Assembly: GCA_029204045.2 (NCBI GenBank)
Contig: CM055066.1
Span: forward strand, 496,001 to 560,000
From: Tillandsia leiboldiana
Lineage: Eukaryota; Streptophyta; Magnoliopsida; Poales; Bromeliaceae
DNA: 64,000 bases
Direction of reading: 5' to 3'
Shown here: piece after piece, positions 25,887-41,500 of the stretch
How positions within the stretch are numbered: position 1 is the first letter of the stretch
How the letters are laid out: the number at the start of each line of letters is the position of its first letter
The notes under the pieces: generated by a model
What the model was told of the DNA's origin: nothing
The model's database searches: none
What the model saw: only the letters and a program-made list of their open reading frames with translations
Position numbers and translations under genes: made by a program

Positions 25887-26381
25887 ATGGGTTCTCGCTC
25901 GCTCTCCTTATACTTCCTGCTCCTCCTAGTTTCCTCCCATGTTCATGACTCCCCAACAGGCGCATGTGCGAGGCCGCTACCTGCAGTCGAGAAGCTACAG
26001 AGTAAGCGCAAACTAGCTACTATCGTAGCTTGCTTTATGATCTGCACATAAGTAAAATTTTAAATTAGAGTTTCTATTTTTGAATCTATAAAATTTTACT
26101 CACTTCACCTTTCATTTCATAATTCTGCTTCGTACGTATATCTTATAAGCAAGAGACCATTGATTTGAGCATGTTTGATTAGTTTTTGATAGTATTAAAT
26201 GAGTCGTGTATACGCATGCTCACGATTAATTTCTTTCCGTGCGGCGATTGTTTCAGGGTACGTCAGTGTTTTGGGATCGCTCGGAATCGTGTGCAGGTGC
26301 TGCGACGGAGAAGCAGGCGAGTGCAGGAGCCAGTGGAACTCTACCTGCGCGAAGCTGGACTGCCACCCCTCCAAATTTTAG
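25887..26381 (+). CDS. Small cysteine-rich secreted peptide, unnamed family
   Basis: Two exons, 25887-26001 and 26257-26381, joined at GTAAGC...TTTCAG within an arginine codon. The product is 79 residues. Residues 1 to about 22 form a strong signal peptide (MGSRSLSLYFLLLLVSSHVH). The mature C-terminal part holds a tight cysteine pattern C-x-C-C-x7-C-x7-C-x4-C, starting at VCRCCDG and ending near KLDCHPSKF. I recall plant proteins of unknown function with the same CKCCDG...GECxSxW...C..LxC.PWK plan, so the gene looks real and conserved, but I know of no assigned role. The product is likely secreted, with disulphides between the six cysteines, so a signalling or defence peptide is possible; that is inference. 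The start follows a TATA box at 25833 and is the first ATG of the signal peptide. Confidence 0.8.
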
Positions 26382-26657
26382 TGATCTTTTGTAATTAGTC
26401 AGCTGAATAATACTTCTGTAAATGAAATTTTAAAATTTGAGAGTTTAGAGTAGTGACAGCAGTGTGTTAATTTTGTGGTGCCTATGTTAGTTACATTCTA
26501 TAGATAGATAGATACTCTGGGAATAGTCCCATTTACTAATAATAAGTGGGGAGTTAGTATTGTCAATATTGAAATCGAATATTTATTAGGGTTCTCGAAG
26601 GGTGCGAAAAAAAGATGCAATTGTGTGTGAACGGTAGGTGGGAATTAAACGTGAAAG

Positions 26658-26660
<3 letters not shown>

Positions 26661-26712
<52 letters not shown>
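26661..26712. repeat. (TA)26 microsatellite
   Basis: An uninterrupted 52-base TA alternation. Confidence 0.95.
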
Positions 26713-26714
<2 letters not shown>

Positions 26715-26912
26715 TTCCAATTGACGTGGGTATGTGACGGAGAAACAACACAGCGCTGCATGCGTGGCACAATCATAGCCAGTTCCACTCATTGTAGCCA
26801 AACGTAGGTTTTTACATATGCGCACGATGCATAAATATATTTTGTTTGGTATATTCTTTTAATTTATTTATAAAAATTTATAAATTTGAATAATAAGAAG
26901 GGTTTTTTTAAA

Positions 26913-27083
26913 GAGCAATGCTACCTGTACACCCCGAAGGGGTGTACATCATACACCTCCATCATTTTAATGGTGACGATACTTTTTACGGGTCACATCA
27001 AGTGACCCATCATCACACCCCCACCCTTAGATGGGTGGGGTGTATGATGTACACCCCGAAAGGGGTGTACACATAGTATTTTC
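26913..27083. mobile_element. Hairpin MITE family, copy C
   Basis: One of the best-preserved copies. The left end GAGCAATGCTACCTGTACAC is the inverted counterpart of the right end GTGTACACATAGTATTTTCC. Just inside, ACCCCGAAGGGGTGTACATC on the left mirrors GATGTACACCCCGAAAGGGG on the right. Its centre is GGGTCACATCAAGTGACCC. The whole element is an imperfect palindrome of about 170 bp without coding capacity. Confidence 0.8.
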
Positions 27084-27891
27084 CTTTTTTAAAATAAAAT
27101 AAATTATTTTGTAGATAAAATAAGTTATCTTACGAAATTATGAATGGCAAGAATTTTAATAAAATAAAAATTAAACTTTTGCTTACAAATATACTTACAA
27201 ATTTTTATACTGAATAAATTATTATTAAATAATTTATTTTAACATTCAACCAGAGCCTTTAAGTGTTGTTTGAATATATAAATATTTTATTCAACAAATT
27301 TTTTTTTTGATATATTTAAAAAATATAAAATATTGGGTGAGCCAGAAAACGTTATTAAATATCTAAAATTGCTATTGCTATCCAATATCACGTTCACATT
27401 TTAAGTCAACAGGCATATAAATATTTTATTATGGAATATCTTATTTCTTCGTATATGTCGTTTTACCATTTCAATAAAACATCAACCTCCGAAATTGATG
27501 GCGACGCCCACGAATGACCAAGGACTCAATTAATTAATATAAGCCCACTATTTCAACAAGCTAGATCCATAACCACAAAGTTTCCTGCTTCCAACCAAGA
27601 TATTAATAACCTCGTCTACCTCTTCTGACTATCTAAACGCATTAACAAGTTCACTGAATTCGCACACCAATTAAATATCCTTCGAATAATGCGTCGAGAC
27701 AAGTATAATAAACACGATATTAGAGTTGACAAAGATTAATTCGACAGAAGACCCAGAAAACGAAGCTTTTCACACATACAAAATCATTCGCCTGTCAAAA
27801 TTTCCAAAGTTTCTTTTCACGGAACGGATAGAGAAACTTAGATCAACATAGACCCAAGCAATAAGCACGAACTTTGAAAGTTACACCACGA

Positions 27892-30935
<3,044 letters not shown>

Positions 30936-31300
30936 CTCTCTTCCTCTCTCTCTCTCTCTCTCTCTCTGGATCTCGATCTCGATCTCGACTCCTTACTCTG
31001 GTTTGTGGGGAAGAAGGGTAAATTGCATGCATGTCCCTGAGAAGTATTGAAATTGTTTACTTGTCCCTTAAAAAAAAATTGTTGGGCCTAACATACATAA
31101 AAAGGCCCATCCAATTCAGCCCAAACTCCTAAATTCCAGCTGAGATTTAACTACAATTTTGTTAAGTTTGATTCAATCTACTGATCATAATTTGCTCGAA
31201 ACCATTTTAAGGCCCAGTTTGGCCCATTGAATCTAAGTGAGCCCAACCAAGGAGAGAGAACGATCCGGCGCCAAATATCAGCGGCTCCACCATTTTAGAA

Positions 31301-31301
<1 letters not shown>

Positions 31302-31332
<31 letters not shown>

Positions 31333-31360
31333 CGGAGTTCCTTCGATCGGGACTTGTATC

Positions 31361-31404
<44 letters not shown>
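31302..31404. repeat. Paired poly(T) tracts
   Basis: Two long T runs, about 31302-31332 and 31363-31404, separated by 30 mixed bases. They lie between RPN11 and the Rab-like fragment. Open frames across them are only poly-lysine or poly-phenylalanine. Confidence 0.85.
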
Positions 31405-31501
31405 CATTTAATTTTCCCCATTGCATTTTATTCCTTGTTTTGATCTCTCTCTCTCTCTTTTCCCTAGTTTATTTCATATTGAAGGGTAGTGAGGAGGGGA
31501 T

Positions 31502-31603
31502 ATGGCTCAGAGAGTGGACCAAGAGCACGATTTTTACATCTCTAAGATCATCTTTTTCGGTGAAACTGGCGTGGGCAAATCGATCATCTCGCGAGGTCTC
31601 CAG
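31502..31603 (+). pseudogene. Degenerate Rab GTPase, first exon fragment
   Basis: The frame from ATG at 31502 reads MAQRVDQEHDF, then KIIFFGETGVGKS, then about nine more residues before similarity ends at CAG|GTCGTA. The N-terminal MAxRVxxExD followed 15 residues later by a P-loop GxxxxGKS is the start of plant RabA (Rab11) proteins. However, several usually invariant positions around the loop are altered, and the exon is cut short compared with intact RabA genes. With the piece at 34745-34889 it looks like one decayed GTPase gene. It could instead be a very divergent living gene. The assignment rests on memory of the family. Confidence 0.45.
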
Positions 31604-32021
31604 GTCGTAATTTCTCTTCTGGTATCTCAGTATGCAGGTTTTGTTGTGTCCTGTTGCATTTATACTATCTCCGAGTTTTAGATTATTAATTGCTTTAAAG
31701 CGTTGTGAATAATTATGATCACTAGTGCCTGTAGTAATGCTGCAGTAACCAAGCTGTTACAATCATGCAATGAGTTCTAGTATTTAAATACATTACATCT
31801 GAAACAATCTTTTTATTCTGAATGAGCATTATTTTTTATGTTTGATTTCGTTAGTGCATACATATGTTTAGGTTAGACTCATCCTTTTAATTAAATGAAC
31901 TTTGGACTTGAGCTTGATGAAATTGGTGATTTCTTAACTAGTAAGCACTTAACTGCCTTAGAAATGGACCTGTAGATCAACAATCTAATATGATATATAT
32001 ATATAGAGAGAGAGAGAGAGT

Positions 32022-32251
32022 CCGGCTACTATGCTATTGATAGCACCAGGCATTTGGTGCTATCAAGTTTTCTATCCTTAGATCAATTTCTTTGATCATT
32101 TTCACCCGTTAGATTTTACTATTTTTCCAACCGCCCATTAAATCCAAGGGACCCATTATCATCTCAACCACATATTTTTTAATCCAAAGGTTAAAAAACT
32201 TAATAACACCAATGACTTGGTGCTATTAATAGCATTCCAACCTAGCTCTAT
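32022..32251. mobile_element. MITE with ~40-bp imperfect inverted ends
   Basis: The left end CGGCTACTATGCTATTGATAGCACCAGGC... is matched by the reverse complement of the right end (GGTTGGAATGCTATTAATAGCACCAAGT...). Each end also contains a GGTGCTAT/ATAGCACC self-complementary pair. The element is about 230 bp and non-coding. Immediately to its right, at 32257-32290, the same left-end sequence (CGGCTACTATGCTATCGATA) starts again, so a second, truncated copy abuts it. A TA/GA microsatellite adjoins the left end. Confidence 0.7.
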
Positions 32252-34744
32252 ATGAGTTCGGCTACTATGCTATCGATAGCACCAAGTATTTCAATCCACT
32301 TTAATTTTCCAAAACCACGTCCTATCGAAAGTTTAAATCTGATTTGGGAGTAGATTAGTAGCTCTTTTTAAGTTGTTGACATTTGATTCCGAAAAGTCAG
32401 CACTACTCTTTCACAACTGTAATCAGAGAAATTTTAACCTATACTAAGCAACTCATTGTATTACCTGTGCGAAAATTAAGAACGCTGTCTAATGTATAAG
32501 ATAGGATTTATCCCTGGCTGTAGACATCTCAATTCATCTTCTTCCTTTATTTGAGATGATGGTGGCTATTTTTTTCTGATGTTTAAGTAAGATACTACCT
32601 TTTTGGTGTCTGTGCTGATGTTTTCTACAAAAGATACGGTGACTGATATACGACAACGTTTGTTATCTTAATTCTTTTAGTATTTTTACTCTTTTCTATT
32701 CAGTTCGGAACGTAAGTTGCAATTTTATTCGTGTTTCAAGGAACTGCATATACCATCAGAATAATGTAGGCTTATCTGATTGGCCTATCATCTAGTCAAT
32801 GTTCTTCAGTGATAGATGCAAATTTAGGGGTGCAGTGGGGTGGGGGTTGGAATATGTCCTTTTTCAGCCTATTGTTTCAATTTCTTTCGTAAGGTAAATT
32901 TCGGTAGGTTTGATAATTGGTTATTACTTTTCTTTCTTTTTGTTCAAAAAAAGCCAGATGCTTGTGAATTTGCATAATGTGAAGATGCTTTTCTCCTCTT
33001 TTAGTGAGGAATTGTTGTATTTTGGGTTTATTTATTAGTTACAAGAACTTATCCCAAACATTGTTCTTTCTTTCTCTTCCAGAGACTATCCATCCGTACG
33101 ATTTCTTGTCATAGTATATATTAGAGCATCCTAAGTCTGGGGTCTATCACTCCACCCCACCACAGATTGAGGTCCAGGTTTTCGCCTGCGCATCTCATTT
33201 TGGGAACTTTTTGTTTCATGATGCTGATTCCTGTTCTGATTCTTGTAGTGATTCCCCATCTGAAGAAAAGGAGGAAAAAGAATTGATTCTTCCAGTTTTC
33301 AAATCTTGCTTTTGCAAGGGTGTTGTGAAATGGTTTAACTTTGTATACATGATGTTACCATGTAGAGTCAAGTAGATAATTTGCTGTGTTGTATTCAAAT
33401 GCACAAACTGTGTTTGGATTTGGATCATATTCCCTAGATGGTCTAGTGGTAAAAGTTATTTAACGTGTAGTGCTAGTGGTCTCCCATGTTTGATTAGCAC
33501 CAAGGTATTGTACCCCACTTGATGTAACTTGAAATCTAGAGAGCTCCTCGTGCAATAGTAGCCATCGAGGGCTTAAATTTGTTTGTTGATTTAGATTCGT
33601 TGGAACAGATTTCTGCCTAATAATCTGTTGATAACGTACTTTAATATGATCTCATGTAATATCAGGACCTGGGATGTATTTGTGGATCCCTCACACGTAC
33701 AACTGATATAATTAGAAATCAGGTGCCGACTACACTTTCTTGTTCCAGGATTTCTTTCTAGAACCAAGCATTAACCAATGTAATAGCTAATGCTAGCAGT
33801 TATATTATTCATGAGGCCCCAAATTGTTTGAAATATCATGAAAAACTTCAACTGGTTGACTTTATAGGTCTTAATGTACTGTCGTAAATATTGGTATGTC
33901 CTATACAACATCCATGTTATTAGGACTCTCTTTTCTTTGTTTATTTGAAGATAAATATAATTGTTGTCCATTATGGAACCCACATAACCAAACGGTTATT
34001 AGCATGTTAACTCATTCCTTCGGAAATTGGGTTTCTATCCTTCAAAATTCAAAACTTAAATTCTTCATTATATCCTTCAGCTACGCAACTTTCTCACAAA
34101 AACTATGATCAGGTGATTTATGTCAAAAATTCAACTAAACTGGATTCAGATTGCATATCCCTTATTGAAATGTAGTCATAAATTGGGAAAAAGCTTCTAA
34201 AACCTTTTAGTGCGATCCCATCCAGATAACTAGAAATTTAGAAAGATCCGAGTCTGTAGCAATGCTGTTTTTCCACAACATCTCTACAGTTTTTGTGGCA
34301 ATTGTGCATAAATGTTTTCTTTCTTGTGAGTTAAGATGCTTATACAAAAAAGTACTAAGTCTTTTGTTCTCGTACCCAAAACTGAATTTCTTATTTGTTT
34401 GTGTGAGTACTAAATGAATCGCTTCTCTTCCAAATGCTTCCTAAGTAGTAAATATTGTTTTTATTTCTTTGATAGCTGGCTTTCAAGCAGAGCTGTGTTG
34501 CAGAACTCCCAATTTAACTGCATGATAAAAGACGAAGATATTGAGTTTAGCATGTGATCAGATCTTCTGACTTTATTCTCCTCTACTACGACTGCCAACT
34601 TCTTCCTTGGTAAGCCTTCATTACCTTTATCTTATAGTCTTGCCTTTTACATGGATCGGGAAAATCGCGTGAAGGTATGAGCAGATTAGTTTCTTTTTTA
34701 TTAGGTTCATAATTCAAAGTTAACTTATTAGTTCTCTTTCCTAG

Positions 34745-34889
34745 TTGCTACAACTGTTCTTCAAAAGATGAAATGAAGCAAAAAAATGTTCCAACGAAGT
34801 TCGATTGTGGGTGCCTGAGCTTTGAAGCGAAAGTGCTCACAATAGATGTTTTTGGCACAAACAATGGTAGACTAAAACACTATACATGA
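34745..34889 (+). pseudogene. Degenerate Rab GTPase, second exon fragment
   Basis: After a possible acceptor CCTAG at 34740-34744, an open frame runs to a TGA at 34887. It contains SSKDEMKQKN, then FDCGCLSFEAKVLTIDVF, then GTNNGRLKHYT. The order and spacing resemble the switch I to switch II part of Rab11-type proteins, where FA-x-R-x-L-x-(V/F)-x-x-K leads to WDTAGQER. Here the catalytic DTAGQE has become GTNNGR, so nucleotide hydrolysis would be lost. It stops right after switch II. Taken with 31502-31603 it suggests one dead gene. Alone it would be unconvincing. Confidence 0.35.
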
Positions 34890-37453
34890 GAAGGTCAGGG
34901 TAAAGAGTGTGATACTGTGATCAAGTACAATGATAAATTGCAGTTTAGGCCGTAAGGCCCGACTTCTTTACATGCTCAACTTTGGTTTTCTTTTTTAAGA
35001 CATACAAACTTTGCATTTAATTATTAAAACAAAATTTTCATTTGCTTCTCCAAACTGTGAATTGCACAGGGCTTTTTAGTCCTCTATCTGGGTGACATAG
35101 GTTTAATAACTAAACAAAACAATGTGATAATGAAGGAGAAATGCTATCTTGCTTATGGGAATCTCGTTGTCACTTCCCCTAGCCGCTTTAGGAATTCATT
35201 TATGTCGGTCACGTGTTAGGATGTCAGTAATATGTCTTTTTCTATTTTAGTCGTCGATAAGAAAGCTTCTGTTTTTGACTCGAAGAAGCTTTTCCTTTGT
35301 CCAATATTGCTCGCATCTTAAGAATTTGTGTGGCCACAATTTAAAGATTAGTGGAAGCATGTGTTTGCATGGTTTATGTGTGTGGTAAGAGCTAAGGCAA
35401 TTACTATTTACCCTTGTGATTAGACCTCCAAAAAGCTATCTGGAAGCTTTGGTTGCGCACTAAAATCTTAATGGATGAATCCAATTAATCCTTTTTGACA
35501 TGTGGATCCACTTAATCCTCACAAATACTTAAACATAGATTGCTTTATTCACCAATTGTAATTACTATGAGGTGAGAACAGGGCCCAAAATTAGTACTTC
35601 CAGATACTGAAGAATTGTCGTGCTTATTAGGCTTCTTCGTATGGCTTTACTCAGCTAGCACTTCCTAGAACATCTCCTAGTAGACTCTTCCTCAGGAAGT
35701 TTCATCAAAAAGCTGATGCAAATTTTTGGTCCCTAGGAATAAAATTTTCCTACTGTCGTGCCTTTAGTCATAAGCTCGCAAACAATTAGCAAAGTTTCTA
35801 TAGGGATTTAGCTTGGCTCAAGTTTCACTTATAATTCAGATTTAGACCATAGATTTGAGTCCAAGTTACCTAAATTTTTTATCTAAACTACGTCTTTGTC
35901 TCAGAAAGGGAAAACAAAGAATGTTTATGGTCTCTGAAACAATTGACTATCTAGTGGTCAAAAGTAACAAAGCACAAAATTGCTGCACTAAGTAGAGTAA
36001 TATAATCACGTGTCATATAATTTATTTCAGTGAAATGAATGGCGTTACGAAAGATCTAATTATGGATGAACACTAGGTCTAAACATATGCTCGTTGCTCA
36101 TGATTCTCACATGCGAGATAAGAGCTCCACTAACATATGTCCAACGAAGATTAGTCATTGTGGAGCTAAACATTTTCAAAAAGTGAAAAGGATGAAGGAG
36201 CTCAAGTGTGCCACTAATAGTGGATAAGTAATTGAGGTATATATGTTATTTTAAGATAGGATAGAAGCTTTTGATATTTGAGTATTGATGTAGGACAAGA
36301 TATAGGGTCCTATATTTTAGATAGCTCCAAAATATGATTTATAATTCTTTTTGAAAGCTTTTGAATTTATGGAATTTTTTGAAATATTTTTTAATTTTTT
36401 TTAAAAAAAATTGGGAAAAAATAAAAAATTATGAAAATTACGAAATTAAAGAAAAATAAAAGAAAATTCGGAAAAATTAAAAAAGAAAGAAAAAAAGGAA
36501 AAAATGAAACGATAATTATGACTCACTCCTGAACCGAACTTGTTTCAGCACTAGAATCACTTCAAAGCGACACATTTGCAAAGAAAAAAAAAAATTGTTT
36601 TTGCACCAAAACTCCAAATCATATTTATAAATTTATTAATATCATCCTACTATTCTTAGCCTTAAATACGCATAACTAACGTAGAATTTAATCTTATCCC
36701 AAAGAACTAACTAAAAATCCCTGTCTAGAAATTAATTGAATAATAAAAATCTAAAAATAAATACTAACTAAAAGATAAGATCAACTAGTCTAATTTGATT
36801 TAAAGAAAAAAAATGAATTCAATCGTTTTAAACTGAACAACCAAATTGGGTTGGGCTAGTTCTGCATCAAGTATCCTTCTCCATAAAAGGAAAGTGACAT
36901 GATCTCGTTGTTAATTTGTTTTCATGTAGGAATTAACCTCAGTACATGCTCTATTCGCACATGTGGTACATGCCAGCAGGTAGCCTTGTAGAGTCAAAAG
37001 CAGAAACTTAAATGCAGTGATTTTTATTTTGCTACAGGAAAATTTGTTGAGAGTTTATTAATTTGGTCTTCTTCTAATAGCATTTTTTAGATGACACTTT
37101 ATCAAATAATACTATACTCTAGTCAGGCCAAATAAGCTATATTTTTTATTTGCAACCAACTTCTATAAGGGTAATACATTGCTGCTCCAAGAGGGATGGA
37201 AAGCTCAACTACTTTTAAATTGTTAAATCCTTGCAAGAACAACAATTTAAGTAGGAATAAAAATAGAAACTAGTGTAGTTATGTAACCCACGCAAACACA
37301 CAACTCACTGCAAGATATCATGAAACTACATATTTAATATTGGTCAATTAGTTGTCATTCTCCCTGCATGTGTCATCTCCAACAAATTAGCAATTGTAAA
37401 CACAGAGTGCCACTTTATATTATTATTAATTAATAGCCAATGAATGACTCAAG

Positions 37454-37573
37454 ATCAATAAAGTAGATTCTCCACCATAGAGTGGTAATTAATCCATATT
37501 ATGCTGTGCTATAATCAATAAAGCAGATTCTCCACTATAAAGTGGTAATTAGTCCGTATTATATTGTGCTATG
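37454..37573. repeat. 60-bp tandem duplication
   Basis: Two adjacent copies with period exactly 60 (37454-37513 and 37514-37573), both beginning ATCAATAAAG and containing CAGATTCTCC-like and AGTGGTAATTA words. They differ at several positions, so the duplication is not recent. Confidence 0.85.
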
Positions 37574-38179
37574 AGTTTATGCGCATTAAATACCGAAAGA
37601 AATAAGAGATAATATTTAGAGTAAAGATAAAAGAACAAGTTTATTACACAAAAAAATGAGTTAGGCTCCTATCTCTGGCAATTATGGAGGAAATACTCAT
37701 AGAGGTCTGTGAATTATTGGAGCAGCCTTTATGATTTAACTTGAATTGTGCCTCCTTAACTATTTCTTAGGAAAATACTCTGCCCACAATTTTTTTGCCG
37801 ACATGATATGATAGTACTATTAGGATTGTCATATTTTTTTCTTGTAAAATATATCAAATTAATTAAAATTTTCATATCGGTATGCTGGTGAAAAATTGTA
37901 TAATGCAAAAGCCGCTGTAGTAATTTTATCTCGTGGATTTAATCCCACCCACTAATTAGTTAAGTTGCTTGAAAAGCACCCTCATAATTAATGCGGATAT
38001 GGGCTATACTTTCGACCATTGAGTGGCTAGATTTGATAGTAATCCTCGACCCAAGCCCTAGAAAAGTCTCTTTCCATTGAGTCTTCCTTTAGGATGATTC
38101 GATTCATAACAAGGACAGCTAAAGTGGGGAGAGAGAGAGAGAGAGTGAAAAAATGTCTTTCTCCTCTAGGATGAGGAAT

Positions 38180-38350
38180 GAGGAATGCTATTCATACATT
38201 TTAAAATGGAGTGTATAATTTATATCTATCTATTGAACGAATGTGATTTTTTTACTTATCACATCATTAGGTAAGTAAAAAAATTTCATCCATTCAATAG
38301 ATGGGTGTAAATCATACACCCCCTTTTGGGGTATATGGGTAGGTTTTTTC
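38180..38350. mobile_element. Hairpin MITE family, copy D
   Basis: Begins GAGGAATGCTATTCATACAT and ends CATACACCCCCTTTTGGGGTATATGGGTAGG. Inner arms ATCTATCTATTGAA and TTCAATAGATGGGT pair. It is a diverged copy whose centre TTTACTTATCACATCATTAG differs from copies B, C and E. Confidence 0.65.
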
Positions 38351-38555
38351 ATGTGTTAATTATTACATCCTTGATTTTATCACCAATGAGCTGGTCACTC
38401 TGAGGAATGTTATAAAAGCATACTCTAAGCTCCTCTTTACTCCAAACTATTAAAGAACTGAACTTTAACTCTTTTCCTATACATATTTCTCTCATAATCT
38501 TCGTCTCCACTCTCCTCTTCGTTAGTACTCCAAGTCACCAGCCTTGTAGCATTTC

Positions 38556-41500
38556 ATGGAGAAAGGTTGCTCCAATATGATAAAGAGAGAAGGCTCACAA
38601 GGTGAAGGGGGGATATGGGTCAATGATTCATCAGTTGATCACATGGGGAGAGTTCCTCTCAGAGCCTCAACTGGTTCTTGGAAAGCTGCCCTCTTCATAA
38701 TAGGTAACGTTGAAAACCAGTCATAAGGCACTACTGTAGCAGAGTTAGGATTCTTTTGGCCTGATTGGAGTTATTTACACAAATATATTTTTAGTAGAGC
38801 TATTTGAAGAAGACTATAGCACATGTAGAAGCTTCGGAATTTTGTTTGTGTTTTTTATTAGCTTTTATCGCTGCAGAAGTATCAAACTTTTTACTAGTCA
38901 AATGTTGGACTTCAGAATTTTAGTTTTTTAAAATATAGAAATTATTTCAAAAGCCAAATCAAATAAATAATTGTTGCTATAATTATGTATAAATATATTA
39001 CGAAGCACACTGCAACTGCTAGTGTAAATCATACTGAAGTGCAAAATACCCATTAGATTGAAAATTGAGAATTTTTTATTGGGGAAGGTAGATTCTGCAA
39101 GGTTTCTGAAATTTGTAAGAATACGAGAGCTCTTTTAGAGTTTGCGTGAGTTTGTTAGTTATTTCTAAATTTTTTGTAGAAATATACCACTAACTGATCC
39201 TAATTTTCGAAATGTTGTGTTGGCGGCAGTGATCGAGTTCAGTGAGAGGCTGAGCTACTTTGGGCTGGCGACCAACCTGATCATATACCTGACTAGAGTG
39301 CTGCACCAGGAGGTTAAGACCGCGGCCAAGAATGTGAACTATTGGCAGGGGGTCACCACCCTGATGCCCCTCTTCGGTGGCTTCATTGCAGACGCTTACC
39401 TAGGGAGGTTCTCCACTGTTCTTTTCTCTTCCGTCATCTACATACTGGTGAGCCTGCCTCTCTAGTTCATTTTCATTTTTTGTTACGTTACGCATTTGTG
39501 AGGTGCAGATTCTCTGTAAATTTAGTACGTAGAAAACTACTGTATATCGATGAACTAGCTGTCCATCCATAGTGTGGGGCACATCCCAATCATTGTCGGT
39601 GATTTAATAGCCGTCCAAGACGTTCGTTTCATGAATGGCCAGATTAACTGTAAAATTTCCTGCGCGCTGGTTTTAGATGCCTGACATATTGACTAGAATA
39701 TTGAACTTAAGGTTCTCTCCAAATTTCTTTTTGTTCTCCAATTTTTTCAATCCATAACTTAATCCTTTGCGTGTAATTTCTCTTTCTTTTTACAGGGCCT
39801 TGTTTTATTATCCTTGTCGCAACTCGCCCCGAGCCTAAAACCATGCGGTGCTGCGGAGACGTGCCACCGATCCCTGCACCTCCACTCGACCATCTTCTTC
39901 ATGGCCATGTATCTGATCTCCATCGGCACTGGCGGGCACAAGCCCTCGCTGGAGAGCTTCGGCGCCGACCAATTCGATGACGACCACGCGGGCGAGAGGA
40001 AGGCGAAGATGTCCTACTTCAACTGGTGGAACTGCGCCCTGTGCACCGGCCTAATGCTCGGCGTCACACTCATCGTGTATGTGCAGGATAAGGTGAGCTG
40101 GGGAGCAGCTGCTATCGTTCTCACCGCGGCGATGGTGTTCGCGCTTGCAGTGTTTTTGGTGGGAAGGCCGTATTACCGGTATAGAGAGCCCGAGGGTAGG
40201 CTGTTGGCGCCGATGTTGCAGGTTTTGGTTGCGGCGGTGGCGAAGAGAGGGCTTGCTCTTCCGCGCGATGCCGGAGAGTTGTACGAGGTTCCGAAGTCAG
40301 AGAAGAGTAAGAGGAAACTCCTAATGCATACTGACAAGCTCAGGTCAGATTTTTTTTATTTTTTGTTTTTTTGGGAAAATTTAGTTTGCTATCTGCATTA
40401 TTCAATAGAAATATGAGCTAGGCTATATTGGTGAGGGAACAGGCCCTTGAAGAAAAAACAAAAAAAAATCACAATTTACGGATTATAATACATCATCTAC
40501 CTTCAACTATTACAGTTATCTTCCCAAAGCTTAGGTGAGATTTGTTTCACCTGTCTAGGTTGTTTGGACTGGGGGACCCCTCCAAAGGTTGCTCTTTTTT
40601 TTGTTCTTTGACTTCAGGATTCTCCAAAAGAGTGTTCTTTTTTTTTTTTTTTTTTTTTTCCATTTTAACTCTAGAGATTCTTTAGAAAGAGATCTTCATG
40701 CAGAAAAATTCAAGTATTTTAGAGAGGTTTGCCCATAAATTTGATATTTGTAAGGTGCAACGGTGAAATTACTTGTAGATTGAATTTTTGTGAATAGCTA
40801 GAATTGAAAGACAAAATTTCTTTTGCCTGATGGTTAGCAAACTATCTCAGATTTCTTGACAAAGCCGCAATCATCGAGCACAAAGAAGATACGGCGGCCG
40901 CAGCCGAGAAGCCCAACCCGTGGCAGCTTGCAACTGTGACCCAAGTTGAGGAGACAAAGCAGGTCCTCAACATGATCCCCATCTGGCTTGTCTCCCTTCC
41001 CTTTGGCACTTGCGTCGCGCAAGCCTCCACCTTCTTCATCAAGCAAGCCAGCGTCATGGACCGCAAGTTCGCCCGCAGCTTCGAGCTCCCTCCAGCCTCC
41101 GTTTACTCCTTTGCCGCCATCGGCATGACCCTCTCTGTCTCCATCTACGACAAGATCCTTGTCCCCTTCCTCCGCAAAACCACCGGGAACGAGCGGGGGA
41201 TAACCATCCTCCAAAGAATCGGAATAGGAATGCTATTCTCCATAGCTGCAATGGGCGCGGCAGCCGTCGTAGAGCACAACAGGCTCGGCGAAGGCGCGGC
41301 GGACACCATGAGCGTGTTCTGGTTGCTCCCGCAGTTCATGATACTTGGTTTCGGCGATGGTTTCACCTTAGTAGGCTTACAAGAGTATTTCTACGACCAA
41401 GTCCCGGATAGTATGAGGAGTCTGGGAATAGCCTTCTATTTAAGCGTGCTAGGTGCGTCTAACTTTTTAAGTAGCCTATTGATCATCATTGTTGATCATG

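Larger units (their letters stand above)
26382..27891. other. Intergenic region between the peptide gene and RPN11
   Basis: Contains a (TA)26 tract and copy C of the hairpin MITE. The rest is AT-rich, and its right end is probably the 3' untranslated region of RPN11. No other gene is seen. Confidence 0.55.
31606..38555. other. Intergenic region, 7 kb
   Basis: Apart from the second Rab-like fragment, a MITE at 32022-32251, a 60-bp tandem duplication at 37454-37573 and MITE copy D at 38180-38350, I see no gene. Bases 36350-36620 are A/T-rich low complexity. Confidence 0.5.

Noticed and set aside
31207..31443. Poly-lysine / poly-phenylalanine open frames
   Set aside because: Produced by the two poly(T) tracts.
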